Shown piece after piece: positions 36,843 to 45,499 of a stretch of 58,772 nucleotides of DNA. Each line of letters begins with the position of its first letter. Within the stretch, counting starts at the first letter, position 1. Source of the stretch: Planctomycetaceae bacterium (GTDB taxonomy: Bacteria; Planctomycetota; Planctomycetia; Planctomycetales; Planctomycetaceae); contig JAKFWA010000037.1 of the NCBI GenBank assembly GCA_021732995.1, forward strand, positions 1 to 58,772, read 5' to 3'. The notes under the pieces were generated by a model. That model saw only the letters and a list, made by a program, of their open reading frames with translations, was not told the origin of the DNA and did not search any database. The translations under genes and the position numbers were made by a program.

Positions 36843-39377
36843 GTGTCGATGACGTGGAAAAACATCCGGCTGATTCTGCTCCGCGAGGTGCGGGACCAGC
36901 TCCGTGATCGGCGCACGTTGTTCCTGGTCCTGGTGCTGCCGCTAATTTTGTATCCCGGCCTGGCCATCGGCATGCTCCAGATGGCGATGTACCTCAACGA
37001 GCATCCGCAGGTCGCCGTCATTCTGGGCACCGAGAACCTGCCCGAACTGCCACTGATCGAAGAAGGCCGCATCGCCGAACGCTGGTTCTACAACCCTGAG
37101 ACCGCGCAGAAGCTGCTGGTCGTGACGGACTCCTCAACGATTCGGGACTCAGTCGACCTGAGACTTCCCGGCACCAGTCACCTTAAAAAGGATGAACTGC
37201 TCAACGCCGCGCGGCGCGTGGAGCAGCTCGCCCAGACCTATCGGCAGCTCACCGAACAACTGGCTCCGTATGACGCCAAGATTGCCGACGAAGCCTTCTG
37301 GCTGGCAAGCGCGACCAATCAGCAGGTCAAAAAGAAAGACATTCCGGCGGACTTGGACTTCAATGGCCTGGTCGAGAAACGCCATCAGGTTCACGAGCAA
37401 TTGGTGGACGAGTTCGCCAACAGCAAGTTGCAGGTCCTGGCGTCGATCCCTGCGGGCTACGGTCGGGCCATCGCCCAAATTGACGAACTGCTAGCCTCGA
37501 AAGATTTCAGCAACAGCAAGCTGCGCGAGCTGCCGACGCTGCGTCCGCTGGTCGTTCGCAACCGCGCGAGCGACAAGTCCGAAGTCGCGTATCGGCGAGT
37601 CCGGGAGTCGTTCGACTTCTGGGAAAAGGGGTTGCTGTTTCATCGGCTCGAAGCCGCGAATCTGCCGATGACCGTCGCCGATCCGCTGAACATTGTGCCG
37701 TTGGACATCGCCGGCGAGCAGGAAGTTGCCGCGAATGTGTGGAGCAAAGTCTTCCCGGCAATCCTTGTCATTATGGCGCTGACGGGTGCCTTCTATCCGG
37801 CGATCGACGTGGCGGCCGGTGAGAAGGAGCGCGGCACGATGGAAACGCTGCTGATCTGCCCGGCCACCCGGTCAGAAATCGTGCTCGGCAAGTTCCTGAC
37901 GGTGCTGCTGTTCAGCGTTGCAACAACGGTCCTGAACCTTATCAGCATGGGCTCAACGAGCCGTTACATTGTGTCGGTCACGCAATCCGCTGCTCAAACC
38001 AGCTTCGGCAACATGCCGTTGCCGACGGCGATGGCCATCTGCTGGATGGTGGTGTTGCTCATTCCGCTGGCTGGTCTGTTCAGCGCGTTGAGCTTTGCAT
38101 TGGCCACTTTCGCCCGCAGCAACAAAGAGGGCCAGTACTATCTCACGCCGTTGTTCATGGTGGCGCTCGGTTTGACGATGTTTGCGATGTCGCCATCGAT
38201 CGAGCTATCGACCACCGCTGGGCAGTCGCTGTTCTACTGCATGATGCCGATTGTCGGTCCGGCCTTGCTGCTGAAGGCGCTCTTAGTAAACACGAACGGC
38301 ACCGGAGTGTTGGTCTTTGCGTTTCCGGTGTTGATGTCGAGCGTTGGTTACACGTTGCTGGCGCTGTGGTGGGCCGTCGAGCAGTTCAAGAGCGAAGACG
38401 TACTGTTCCGCGAATCGGAGCGGTTTGATTTGGGCCTGTGGCTCAATCACCTGTTCCGCGACAAAGAACCAACGCCCACAACCAGCGAAGCAGTGGCCTG
38501 CTTCATCATCATGATGTTGCTGCAGTTCCTGTCGATCAACGCGTTCGGCCAGTCGATGGTCGGCGTGAAGCCCGAAGACATGGGCATGAAAGTTATCCAA
38601 CTGGCCGTCATCCAGCAGATCGCTCTCATCGCCAGCCCGGCCATATTCATGGCGCTGCTGTTGACCAAGAGCGCGCGGCAGACGTTGAAGCTGAACTGGC
38701 CGAAGTTCTCGTTCCTCGCTGCGGCTATCGCCTTGCCGTTGGCGCTGCATCCGCTGGCCAATGAACTGCTGCACGCGCTGCATCAGTTCTTCCCGCAACT
38801 GCCCGATGCCGCGAAGGCAGCCTTTGCCACCATGGCAGATCAATCGTTGCCGCTGGCCATCGTCATCGGAGCCTTCGCGCTCACGCCGGCAATCTGTGAA
38901 GAAGTCGCCTTCCGCGGCTTCATCTTGTCGGGATTGAGTCGCGGCGGGCGCACCGGGATTGCGATCCTGCTGTCCTCCATCACCTTCGGCATCATCCACA
39001 TGATTCCGCAACAGGTCTTCAACGCCACGCTTATCGGGCTGGTTCTGGGTTTGATCGCCGTCCGCAGCAACAGTCTGTTGCCGGGAGTGCTCTTCCACCT
39101 CTGCTTCAATTCCATGGCAGTCCTGCACGCGCAGTTAAGCGGTCATCTTCTGGGGCAACCAGAATCCGAACTGGGACCGGCTCGCTGGTTTGTGTCCGTG
39201 ACGCCGGAAGGCATTCGGTACATGCCGATCACGTTGGGAGTTTGTGCCGTCAGCGCGTTCGCTCTAATTCGCTGGCTGATCCGGCAACCGCATGTGAAGT
39301 TGCCGACCAGCGCTGCGGCGGAAATCGGTGCACCCCGCGAAATGGACGATCACCAGCACGCCGCGCTGACCTCCTGA
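36843..39377 (+). CDS. ABC-2 permease fused to CPBP intramembrane protease domain
   Basis: An 844-residue inner-membrane protein. The N-terminal part is NatB-like: a first membrane helix (about 20-45), a large extracytoplasmic domain to about 300, then a group of helices (about 300-530). The C-terminal part is a CPBP (Abi-type) domain with E686-E687 and R691 (EEVAFRG), H719 and H752/N756, which are the putative protease residues. Such fusions occur in planctomycetes. With the small upstream peptide and NatA it forms an operon that could process and export something. GTG start with GAGG about six bases upstream. Confidence 0.88.
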   Translation: MSMTWKNIRLILLREVRDQLRDRRTLFLVLVLPLILYPGLAIGMLQMAMYLNEHPQVAVILGTENLPELPLIEEGRIAERWFYNPETAQKLLVVTDSSTIRDSVDLRLPGTSHLKKDELLNAARRVEQLAQTYRQLTEQLAPYDAKIADEAFWLASATNQQVKKKDIPADLDFNGLVEKRHQVHEQLVDEFANSKLQVLASIPAGYGRAIAQIDELLASKDFSNSKLRELPTLRPLVVRNRASDKSEVAYRRVRESFDFWEKGLLFHRLEAANLPMTVADPLNIVPLDIAGEQEVAANVWSKVFPAILVIMALTGAFYPAIDVAAGEKERGTMETLLICPATRSEIVLGKFLTVLLFSVATTVLNLISMGSTSRYIVSVTQSAAQTSFGNMPLPTAMAICWMVVLLIPLAGLFSALSFALATFARSNKEGQYYLTPLFMVALGLTMFAMSPSIELSTTAGQSLFYCMMPIVGPALLLKALLVNTNGTGVLVFAFPVLMSSVGYTLLALWWAVEQFKSEDVLFRESERFDLGLWLNHLFRDKEPTPTTSEAVACFIIMMLLQFLSINAFGQSMVGVKPEDMGMKVIQLAVIQQIALIASPAIFMALLLTKSARQTLKLNWPKFSFLAAAIALPLALHPLANELLHALHQFFPQLPDAAKAAFATMADQSLPLAIVIGAFALTPAICEEVAFRGFILSGLSRGGRTGIAILLSSITFGIIHMIPQQVFNATLIGLVLGLIAVRSNSLLPGVLFHLCFNSMAVLHAQLSGHLLGQPESELGPARWFVSVTPEGIRYMPITLGVCAVSAFALIRWLIRQPHVKLPTSAAAEIGAPREMDDHQHAALTS

Positions 39378-39542
39378 GATCGCGGCTCCACAATCCCGGC
39401 GATCATTTTTTCCGAAGTCTGCCCCGCACTTTGGACCTTGGACTGGCGACTCAATACAGTTCGCCGACGTGGTTCTGACGATGGTGCGTCAGATCAACAT
39501 TCACTGCTTTGAAGCGGCAGCTAGTCAAACTGCCGAAGATCC

Positions 39543-40349
39543 ATGCCAAGTCCCCGCGTTTGTGTGTTACGAGCCCCAGGAACCAACTGCGATCCGGAAA
39601 CGGCGCACGCCTTTGAGTCGTGCGGTGCGAAGGCCGATCGCGTGCATCTGCTGCGGCTGCTGGAAAACCCGAAACAGCTCGCCGACTACCAGATTCTGTG
39701 CGTTCCCGGTGGCTTCAGCTACGGCGATGACATTGGCGCGGGTGTGATCTTCGCAAGCCACCTGCACGGCAAGCTGTCCGACGTGCTTCGCGAGTTCCTC
39801 ACCAAGGACAAGCTGGCACTCGGCATCTGCAACGGTTTTCAGGTGCTGCTGAAAGCTGGCGTCCTGCCCGACGGGACCGAGAGCCTGCAAGCCGCCAACG
39901 AAGGCCGCCGCGACACAACTCTCACCTGGAACAACAACGGTCGCTACACGGCATTGTGGGTGCGCTTGAAGGTACAGAAGACGAAGAGCGTCTTCCTGAA
40001 GGGTATCGACGAGATCGAAATGCCCATCGCCCACGCGGAAGGACGAATTGCCGTCGAAGACAAAGCCACGCTCGATCGTTGGCGCGAACGCGGCCAGATC
40101 GCTCTGACCTACACGGGCAATGGCTCGTCCGGTGCCTCCGATGAACTGCTGGACTATCCCGTCAACCCGAATGGTTCATTCGCAAACATAGCAGGGCTCA
40201 GCGATCCATCAGGTCGAGTCCTCGGCCTGATGCCGCACCCCGAACGCTTCCTGTTCGCTACGCAGCACCCCAACTGGACCCGCTTGGGCCTGCGAGGCGA
40301 CGGCGATGGCCTGAAGTTATTCCGCAACGCCGTCGAGTATTTCGCCTAG
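39543..40349 (+). CDS. purQ: Phosphoribosylformylglycinamidine synthase subunit PurQ
   Basis: Glutamine amidotransferase subunit of purine biosynthesis. Catalytic Cys96 in GICNGFQVL, with H232 and E234 of PHPERF completing the triad. The N-terminal VLRAPGTNCD motif is also characteristic. Length (268 aa) fits the long, non-Bacillus PurQ type. It is not next to purL in this window. Confidence 0.92.
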   Translation: MPSPRVCVLRAPGTNCDPETAHAFESCGAKADRVHLLRLLENPKQLADYQILCVPGGFSYGDDIGAGVIFASHLHGKLSDVLREFLTKDKLALGICNGFQVLLKAGVLPDGTESLQAANEGRRDTTLTWNNNGRYTALWVRLKVQKTKSVFLKGIDEIEMPIAHAEGRIAVEDKATLDRWRERGQIALTYTGNGSSGASDELLDYPVNPNGSFANIAGLSDPSGRVLGLMPHPERFLFATQHPNWTRLGLRGDGDGLKLFRNAVEYFA

Positions 40350-40571
40350 CATCAATTCCGTCAGTGACCCGCTTGATAATGTGCTTCACGTTAGGCGTTG
40401 CCTCCGAACAAGTGCTTTGTTCGGCCCAATTCACATGATCTCAGGAGTTCCGGAGTTATCCACCGGCATGTCGCTTCAAGCTGACGTTGTGCTGTTTGCG
40501 AAGAGTTAAGACGCTCAACCTGCGGAGCCAACTCACCCGTTTCAGATCTCACAGACTGAAGACGCTTGCGC

Positions 40572-42638
40572 ATGATGCAGAGTCACTACTCGCTGATGTA
40601 CGGAGCGATCACGCACGACGATGGCGTGCAGTTCACGGTCTATAGCAAGTCTGCCACAGGGATGCGGGTGCTGCTGTATGATGCGGTCGATGATCGCGAA
40701 CCCGCTCGGGTGATTGACTTCAATCCGTTCGTCAACCGCCTGGGCGATATCTGGACGATCTCGGTACCGGGCTTGAAGCACGGTACGCTGTATCACTTTC
40801 AGGCCGACGGGCCGTTCGAACCTGACCGCGGTCAGAGGTTCAGTTCACGGGCTCGATTGATCGACCCGTTCGCTCATGCGCTGGCGGGAACATTCCAACC
40901 GTCTGATGACGGGATTGTCCGACCTCCGAAGTGCGTCGTTATTGACGACAACTTCAACTGGAACGGTGATCGGCACCTCTGCCGCCCGCTGTCTGAATCC
41001 GTGATCTACGAACTGCACGTGCGCGGGTTCACTCAATCACCGACCAGCCAGGTGAAGCATCCGGGTACCTATCTGGGGCTCATCGAGAAGATTCCCTACC
41101 TGAAGCGGCTGGGCGTGACGGCTGTGGAACTGATGCCGGTGCAGGACTTCATGGAACGGCATTGGGATGGTCGCTCGACCGGCCGTACGAACTATTGGGG
41201 CTATGACCCGCTGGCTTTCTTCGCACCTCATCGCGGTTATGCCTCGTCTACCGAACCTGGGGCACAAGTGCACGAGTTCAAGCAGATGGTGCAGGCTCTG
41301 CACGCGGAAGGCATCGAGGTCATTCTGGATGTCGTCTTCAATCACACCGCGGAGAGCGACGTTCGCGGACCGACGCTCGGCTTTCGCGGCCTGGAGAATC
41401 AGGTCTACTACCTGCTCGAAAACGGCGGCCGCGACTACGCGAATTATTCGGGCTGCGGTAATTCGATCAACGGCAATCATCCCATTGTGCGTGAGATGAT
41501 TTTCCACTGTCTGCGTCATTGGGCCATCGAGTACCACATTGACGGGTTTCGTTTCGATCTGGCTTCAATCCTCAGCCGCGATCGACGTGGGCACATCGTG
41601 CCGAATCCTCCCATCGTCGAAGCCATCGCCGAAGACCCTTTCCTCGCCAACATGAAGCTCATCGCTGAGGCTTGGGACGCTGGTGGCGCCTATCAGGTTG
41701 GTTCGTTCGCCGAAGTGCGCTGGGCTGAATGGAACGGTCGCTTTCGTGATGATGTGCGCCGCTACTGGAACGGCTTCGACTTGTCGCTCGGCAATTTCGC
41801 GACGCGTTTGGCCGGTTCCAGCGACCTGTATCAGAGGGGTAGTCGCGAACCGTATCACGGAATCAACTTCGTCACGTCGCACGACGGTTATACACTCAAT
41901 GATCTGGTTTCATATGCGCGGAAGCACAATGAAGCCAATGGCGAGAACAACCGCGACGGTGACAATCAGAATTTCAGTATCAACTTCGGCGCTGAAGGTG
42001 AAACCGACAATCCGGCGATCAATGCTCGCCGGCAAACCCAGTTGAAGAACCTTCTGGCCACGCTGATGCTCAGCCAAGGCGTGCCAATGCTGCTGGCGGG
42101 CGATGAGATCCGTCACACTCAGCAGGGCAACAACAATGCTTACTGTCAGAACAATGAACTCTCCTGGTTTGACTGGAGCAAGCTGGAAGACAACCTCGAT
42201 CTGTTCCGCTTCACACGGGAATTGATCGCCTTCCGCCGTTCACAGCCTGCCCTGCGCCGCGACCGCTTTCTGACCGGACGGCCAGATTTTGATGGCGGAT
42301 ACCCCGACATTTGCTGGTTCAACGCGCATGGTCTGCCCGTTGACTGGCTGCGCGATCGAGGCAGCCTGATGTGCGTGTTGGGACGTACTCACGCCAGTGC
42401 TCGCGAATGTGCCGGTCGAGCCGTGCTGATGATGTTTCACGCTGCGGAAACTCGCACGACTTTCGAACTGCCGCTCGAAGCCCGCTCATCCCGCTGGCGT
42501 ATCGTGCTCGACACCGCCGCACCATCGCCGGACGACATCTATCCGCAACTCGATGGCCCGCTCTTCGAAGGCTTTTCGATTCTGATGCCCGGCCCGTCGG
42601 TGCGATGCTTCGTCGAATGCTCTGTTCAAGCTCGTTGA
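40572..42638 (+). CDS. glgX: Glycogen debranching enzyme GlgX
   Basis: Hydrolyses alpha-1,6 branches of glycogen or maltodextrin. An N-terminal carbohydrate-binding module precedes the GH13 barrel with catalytic D329 (DGFRFDLAS), E366 (AEAWD) and D438 (SHDGYTL). Further regions (GNNNAYCQNNELSWFDW, about 515-531) are typical of GlgX. The ATG at 40572 is preferred to the in-frame TTG at 40566. Length 688 aa is normal. Confidence 0.93.
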   Translation: MMQSHYSLMYGAITHDDGVQFTVYSKSATGMRVLLYDAVDDREPARVIDFNPFVNRLGDIWTISVPGLKHGTLYHFQADGPFEPDRGQRFSSRARLIDPFAHALAGTFQPSDDGIVRPPKCVVIDDNFNWNGDRHLCRPLSESVIYELHVRGFTQSPTSQVKHPGTYLGLIEKIPYLKRLGVTAVELMPVQDFMERHWDGRSTGRTNYWGYDPLAFFAPHRGYASSTEPGAQVHEFKQMVQALHAEGIEVILDVVFNHTAESDVRGPTLGFRGLENQVYYLLENGGRDYANYSGCGNSINGNHPIVREMIFHCLRHWAIEYHIDGFRFDLASILSRDRRGHIVPNPPIVEAIAEDPFLANMKLIAEAWDAGGAYQVGSFAEVRWAEWNGRFRDDVRRYWNGFDLSLGNFATRLAGSSDLYQRGSREPYHGINFVTSHDGYTLNDLVSYARKHNEANGENNRDGDNQNFSINFGAEGETDNPAINARRQTQLKNLLATLMLSQGVPMLLAGDEIRHTQQGNNNAYCQNNELSWFDWSKLEDNLDLFRFTRELIAFRRSQPALRRDRFLTGRPDFDGGYPDICWFNAHGLPVDWLRDRGSLMCVLGRTHASARECAGRAVLMMFHAAETRTTFELPLEARSSRWRIVLDTAAPSPDDIYPQLDGPLFEGFSILMPGPSVRCFVECSVQAR

Positions 42639-42750
42639 GGAATCGCTACCCCGCGGAAACCACCGGGCGTCCATTGAACCGGCCAAGCCGCAGATGTGTC
42701 ATTCCCCGCACGTGTTTTCCAGCGTTGAATCCCAAAAGGCATCGCGAACC

Positions 42751-42778
42751 TTGAAAGCCATTCAGACCCAGTGATAAT
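42751..42778 (+). promoter_or_regulatory. Promoter of tRNA-Gly
   Basis: TTGAAA (42751-42756) and GATAAT (42773-42778), spaced by 16 bases, lie 13 bases before the first base of tRNA-Gly. This is a good sigma-70-type match in the right place. Confidence 0.5.
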
Positions 42779-42791
42779 CTCATTGCTCTCC

Positions 42792-42862
42792 GCGGGTGTA
42801 GTTCAATGGTAGAACGAAAGCTTCCCAAGCTTTAGGCGAGGGTCCGATTCCCTTCACCCGCT
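42792..42862 (+). tRNA. tRNA-Gly (anticodon CCC)
   Basis: A complete cloverleaf: acceptor GCGGGTG/CACCCGC, D-arm GTTC...GAAC, anticodon stem AAAGC/GCTTT with loop TTCCCAA (anticodon CCC) and T-arm with GGTCCGATTCC. CCA is not encoded. It decodes GGG. Confidence 0.92.
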
Positions 42863-42867
42863 CTTTC

Positions 42868-42903
42868 AAAGGCTCCTTGTCAGCAAGTGACAGCGAGCCC
42901 TTT
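42868..42903 (+). terminator. Hairpin terminator after tRNA-Gly
   Basis: AAAGGCTC (42868-42875) pairs with GAGCCCTTT (42895-42903) with one bulged base, and an inner TGTCA/TGACA extends the stem. It begins six bases after the tRNA. The T-run is within the stem, so strength is uncertain. Confidence 0.5.
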
Positions 42904-42960
42904 CTGTTGACGGGGCTTACCTTTGCGACGACCTGCCCCGAACCTGTGACGTTTTCGTGG

Positions 42961-43006
42961 AGCACGATGTCACCGTGCTTGTTTTCAGGCACGTTGGAAA
43001 CGTGCC
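42961..43006. repeat. Short palindromic repeat pair
   Basis: Two adjacent hairpins: AGCACG/CGTGCT (42961-42979) and GGCACGTT-GGA-AACGTGCC (42988-43006). The second resembles a palindrome I recall as widely dispersed in planctomycete genomes; only one copy is in this window. Confidence 0.45.
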
Positions 43007-43075
43007 CCACATTGTGCCGGCAGATGGCGGACGAGATTGTTCGCCTTGCAAACTGTGTGGCCTGGCTCACCGGCA

Positions 43076-43540
43076 TCAGGCGGCGACGAACTTGTCGCCT
43101 TCGACCTGGCGGGCGTTGCCCATGATGACCATAGTTTGCAGCAACTCTTCGATGCGGTCGGCTTTGGCTTTGGTGAAGCGTTTGGCCATGTCGGCGGCGG
43201 TGACGGGGTGGCTCGATGACGCCAGTTGATGACGAATCGCGAGCACCTGGTCGGGCAGCTTGTCGGGGAGCGGCAGTTTCTTGGCCTTCTCTTTTGTCGC
43301 GGCCTTCTTCGTGGGTGCTTCCGGTTCGGCTTCGTCGCCTGCGGGTTCTGCGATGGCGAGTTGCGTTTGAGTGGCTCGACCGGAGGCGGGGTTCTGGAAC
43401 TCCGGACGCAACCAGCGGATGAGCCCGCGTTCTTCTTCGGCTGCGCGTTCGGCATTCAGAGCGACCAACCGTTCAAGAATCTCTTCGTCGGTCAACGTGA
43501 CCGGCCAGCCGTAGGCTTCAAACACGGCGGCATCGATCAT
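43076..43540 (-). pseudogene. C-terminal remnant of an MmeI-like type IIG enzyme
   Basis: About 154 residues beginning IDAAVFEAYGWPVTLTDEE, which match the conserved C-terminal end of MmeI-like (type IIL/IIG) enzymes. A stop codon lies directly before the first ATG, so homology starts exactly at the junction. The N-terminal half of the same kind of enzyme lies at 45490-46734 on the same strand, with a complete restriction-modification module between them. The rest (low complexity, Lys/Ala-rich 75-95) continues the tail. Not expected to be functional alone. Confidence 0.7.
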
Positions 43541-43546
43541 CTATGC

Positions 43547-43581
43547 TAAACCCAATTTGGGCTAATCCCAATTTGGGTTTA
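43547..43581. promoter_or_regulatory. Paired CCCAATTTGGG operators (C-box-like)
   Basis: Two identical 11-bp palindromes CCCAATTTGGG (43551-43561 and 43567-43577) with flanks TAAA and TTTA making an overall dyad. They lie 14-41 bases before the Xre start. This is the layout of controller-protein binding boxes in type II restriction-modification systems: the regulator would bind here to autoregulate itself and the overlapping endonuclease gene. The sequence is seen; the role is inference. Confidence 0.65.
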
Positions 43582-43591
43582 ATCTTGAGCG

Positions 43592-43834
43592 ATGACCGAA
43601 TCTGTTCACACAAATCGCTATCGTCGGTTTAGGGAATTGCTCACGGCCGCTCGGCTGGACCACGGCCTGACACAGGAAGCACTCGCGAAGAGACTGGGCT
43701 GTATTCAGACGTATGTCAGCAAATACGAGCGCGGCGAGCGCCGTCTGGATGTAGTCGAGTTCCTGGATGTCGCAACGGCTTTAGAGCTTGATCCGGTGAA
43801 AGTCATTCGAAGGATGCAAGCCACGGATGACTAA
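43592..43834 (+). CDS. Xre-family regulator (C-protein-like)
   Basis: An 80-residue helix-turn-helix protein (LTQEALAKRLGCIQTYVSKYERGERRL, about 28-54). It is the size of restriction-modification controller proteins and its end overlaps the endonuclease gene by eight bases. The paired palindromes upstream are probable binding sites. Confidence 0.8.
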   Translation: MTESVHTNRYRRFRELLTAARLDHGLTQEALAKRLGCIQTYVSKYERGERRLDVVEFLDVATALELDPVKVIRRMQATDD

Positions 43835-44591
43835 GGACTCTAAGCTTCTAGCGTCACGCATTGCAGCATTGTCTCAAGGCCAGCGTGCTCTGCTTGTCAC
43901 CATGATTGACATGTTCGAGCATCCCATTGAGTGCTATCGAGATCCCACTTCGGACATCGTAACCACTGACTTCCTGACCACATTTGGAGACATTCTCAAG
44001 CTGCACCACAGTCTGTCGGATGACTATCTAGATAAGTATCGATTCGAGGTTGCGATGCAGCGGGTCTATGGAGCATTAGGACATGAAGCTGTTCGGCCAA
44101 GTCGTTGCCATCCTGGGCATGACCTGACAGTTGACGGAACCAAGTGGTCACTCAAGACGCAGGGCGACGCCAATATCAAGAGGGACGTGCTTCACATCTC
44201 CAAGTTCATGGAGTTGGGGCGAGGCAAGTGGGAGAATGAAGACGACTTGCAAGGGCTGCGAGATCGCTTCCTCAATCACCTCATTGCCTACGACCGTATA
44301 CTTCAACTTCGGTATTTCTTGACTACTCGCAACGATGCTTCTCGGCATTTTTATGAACTCGTGGAGATCCCCAAGAGCCTTTTGTATGAGGCTCAAGGTG
44401 GCGTGTTCAAGATGATGCTGAATAGCAGGCAGTCGCCTAAGCCGGGATACTGCACGATCACTGACGCTGATGGCATGGTGCGTTTTCGGCTTTACTTCGA
44501 CGGTGGCACAGAGCGAAAACTTCAAATCAAAGGCCTGCGCAAAGATCTTTGTAAAGTTCATGCGACATGGGAATTCAAGAAGTCCACTTGA
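43827..44591 (+). CDS. Type II restriction endonuclease (PD-(D/E)XK-like)
   Basis: A 254-residue protein with no close family I can name. A likely PD-(D/E)XK core is seen at D99 (GHDLTVDG) and S108-L-K110, followed by a conserved-looking ISKFMELGRGKW. The position, between a controller-like gene and a DNA methyltransferase, strongly suggests a restriction endonuclease. Its start overlaps the Xre gene and its end overlaps the convergent methyltransferase gene by 17 bases. The recognition site is unknown. Confidence 0.7.
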   Translation: MTKDSKLLASRIAALSQGQRALLVTMIDMFEHPIECYRDPTSDIVTTDFLTTFGDILKLHHSLSDDYLDKYRFEVAMQRVYGALGHEAVRPSRCHPGHDLTVDGTKWSLKTQGDANIKRDVLHISKFMELGRGKWENEDDLQGLRDRFLNHLIAYDRILQLRYFLTTRNDASRHFYELVEIPKSLLYEAQGGVFKMMLNSRQSPKPGYCTITDADGMVRFRLYFDGGTERKLQIKGLRKDLCKVHATWEFKKST

Positions 44592-45465
44592 GCCGTCGCT
44601 CAGCAATGTCGACATATTCCGGGTTCAACTCAATTCCAACGAACTCGCGTCCGAACATTTGGCAGACTTCTCCTACAGTTCCCGACCCAAAAAATGGATC
44701 TAACACCATTGCTCCTTCCGTTGTGCCGGCGAGCAAGCAGCGAGTCACCAACTCGCGGGGAAATGTTGCGAAGTGTGCTTCGCGAAATGGTTCGGTGTTG
44801 ATAGTCCAAACGGATCGACAGTTTCGCTTGCTTCCATTAACTGCTTGTTCCTTTACAGCCTCGTGCTGATAGTCATATCGCTCGGATTTGGAGAGCAGGA
44901 AGACGTACTCGTGAACTCGCGACGGACGGTCTTTGACTGACTCTGGAAGCCCGTTGTTCTTGTGCCAAACAATGTCGGATCGCAAATACCAACCGTCGGC
45001 TTGAAGAGCGAACGCTAGTCGCCACGGGACACCAATTAGATCCTTTGGTTTGAGCCCCTCTGGCGTTGGTGCGCGATAGTCCATGCCGCGCGCTGGATTC
45101 TTCTTATCTTCGTCCCTCCACGTCCTGCCCCCGCTCGTGTAACTATCTCCAATGTTAAGCCACAATGTCCCATTGTCGGCAAGCGCACGTCTAACCTCAC
45201 GGAAGATCGCAACGAGGTCGCTAATATAATCGTCGAGCTTGGGTTCGGCTCCAATTTGGCCGCGGATGCCGTAGTCCCTTAATCCCCAATAAGGTGGACT
45301 GGTGATACAGCTTTGAAAGATCCCGGCCTCAAGCTTCGCAAGTTCTTGCCGCGCGTCCCCGGTGATGATTCGGCCGCCCCTTGATCCGGGCTCTACCACG
45401 TGAGTTGTCGATTCCTTCTGATCAAGTTCAGGAAAGAGTTGTCGCGGCATCGGGGTGAACTCCAT
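44575..45465 (-). CDS. Type II DNA methyltransferase (N4-cytosine or N6-adenine)
   Basis: A 296-residue beta-class methyltransferase. Catalytic motif TSPPYWGLRDYG (55-66) and the AdoMet-binding DPFFGSG (256-262) near the C-terminus. SPPY points to N4-cytosine methylation, but N6-adenine cannot be excluded. It would protect host DNA against the neighbouring endonuclease. A site resembling the controller operators lies 24 bases upstream. Alternative start 45450. Confidence 0.88.
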   Translation of the reverse strand: MEFTPMPRQLFPELDQKESTTHVVEPGSRGGRIITGDARQELAKLEAGIFQSCITSPPYWGLRDYGIRGQIGAEPKLDDYISDLVAIFREVRRALADNGTLWLNIGDSYTSGGRTWRDEDKKNPARGMDYRAPTPEGLKPKDLIGVPWRLAFALQADGWYLRSDIVWHKNNGLPESVKDRPSRVHEYVFLLSKSERYDYQHEAVKEQAVNGSKRNCRSVWTINTEPFREAHFATFPRELVTRCLLAGTTEGAMVLDPFFGSGTVGEVCQMFGREFVGIELNPEYVDIAERRLKWTS

Positions 45466-45488
45466 CTAACTCGCCGAGCTTCTTGTAG

Positions 45489-45499
45489 CCTAAGTTGGG
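45489..45499. promoter_or_regulatory. Degenerate controller operator upstream of methyltransferase
   Basis: CCTAAGTTGGG (45489-45499) differs from CCCAATTTGGG at two positions and lies 24 bases before the methyltransferase start on the minus strand. It may let the regulator control the methyltransferase, or it may be a relic of the insertion boundary. Confidence 0.35.

Noticed and set aside
42780-43076. Minus-strand open frame of 98 codons across tRNA-Gly and its flanks
   Set aside because: It overlaps a clear tRNA gene and palindromes; not a gene.
43592-45465. Phage or integrase-type mobile island
   Set aside because: No integrase, transposase or attachment-site repeats are visible around the restriction-modification module.
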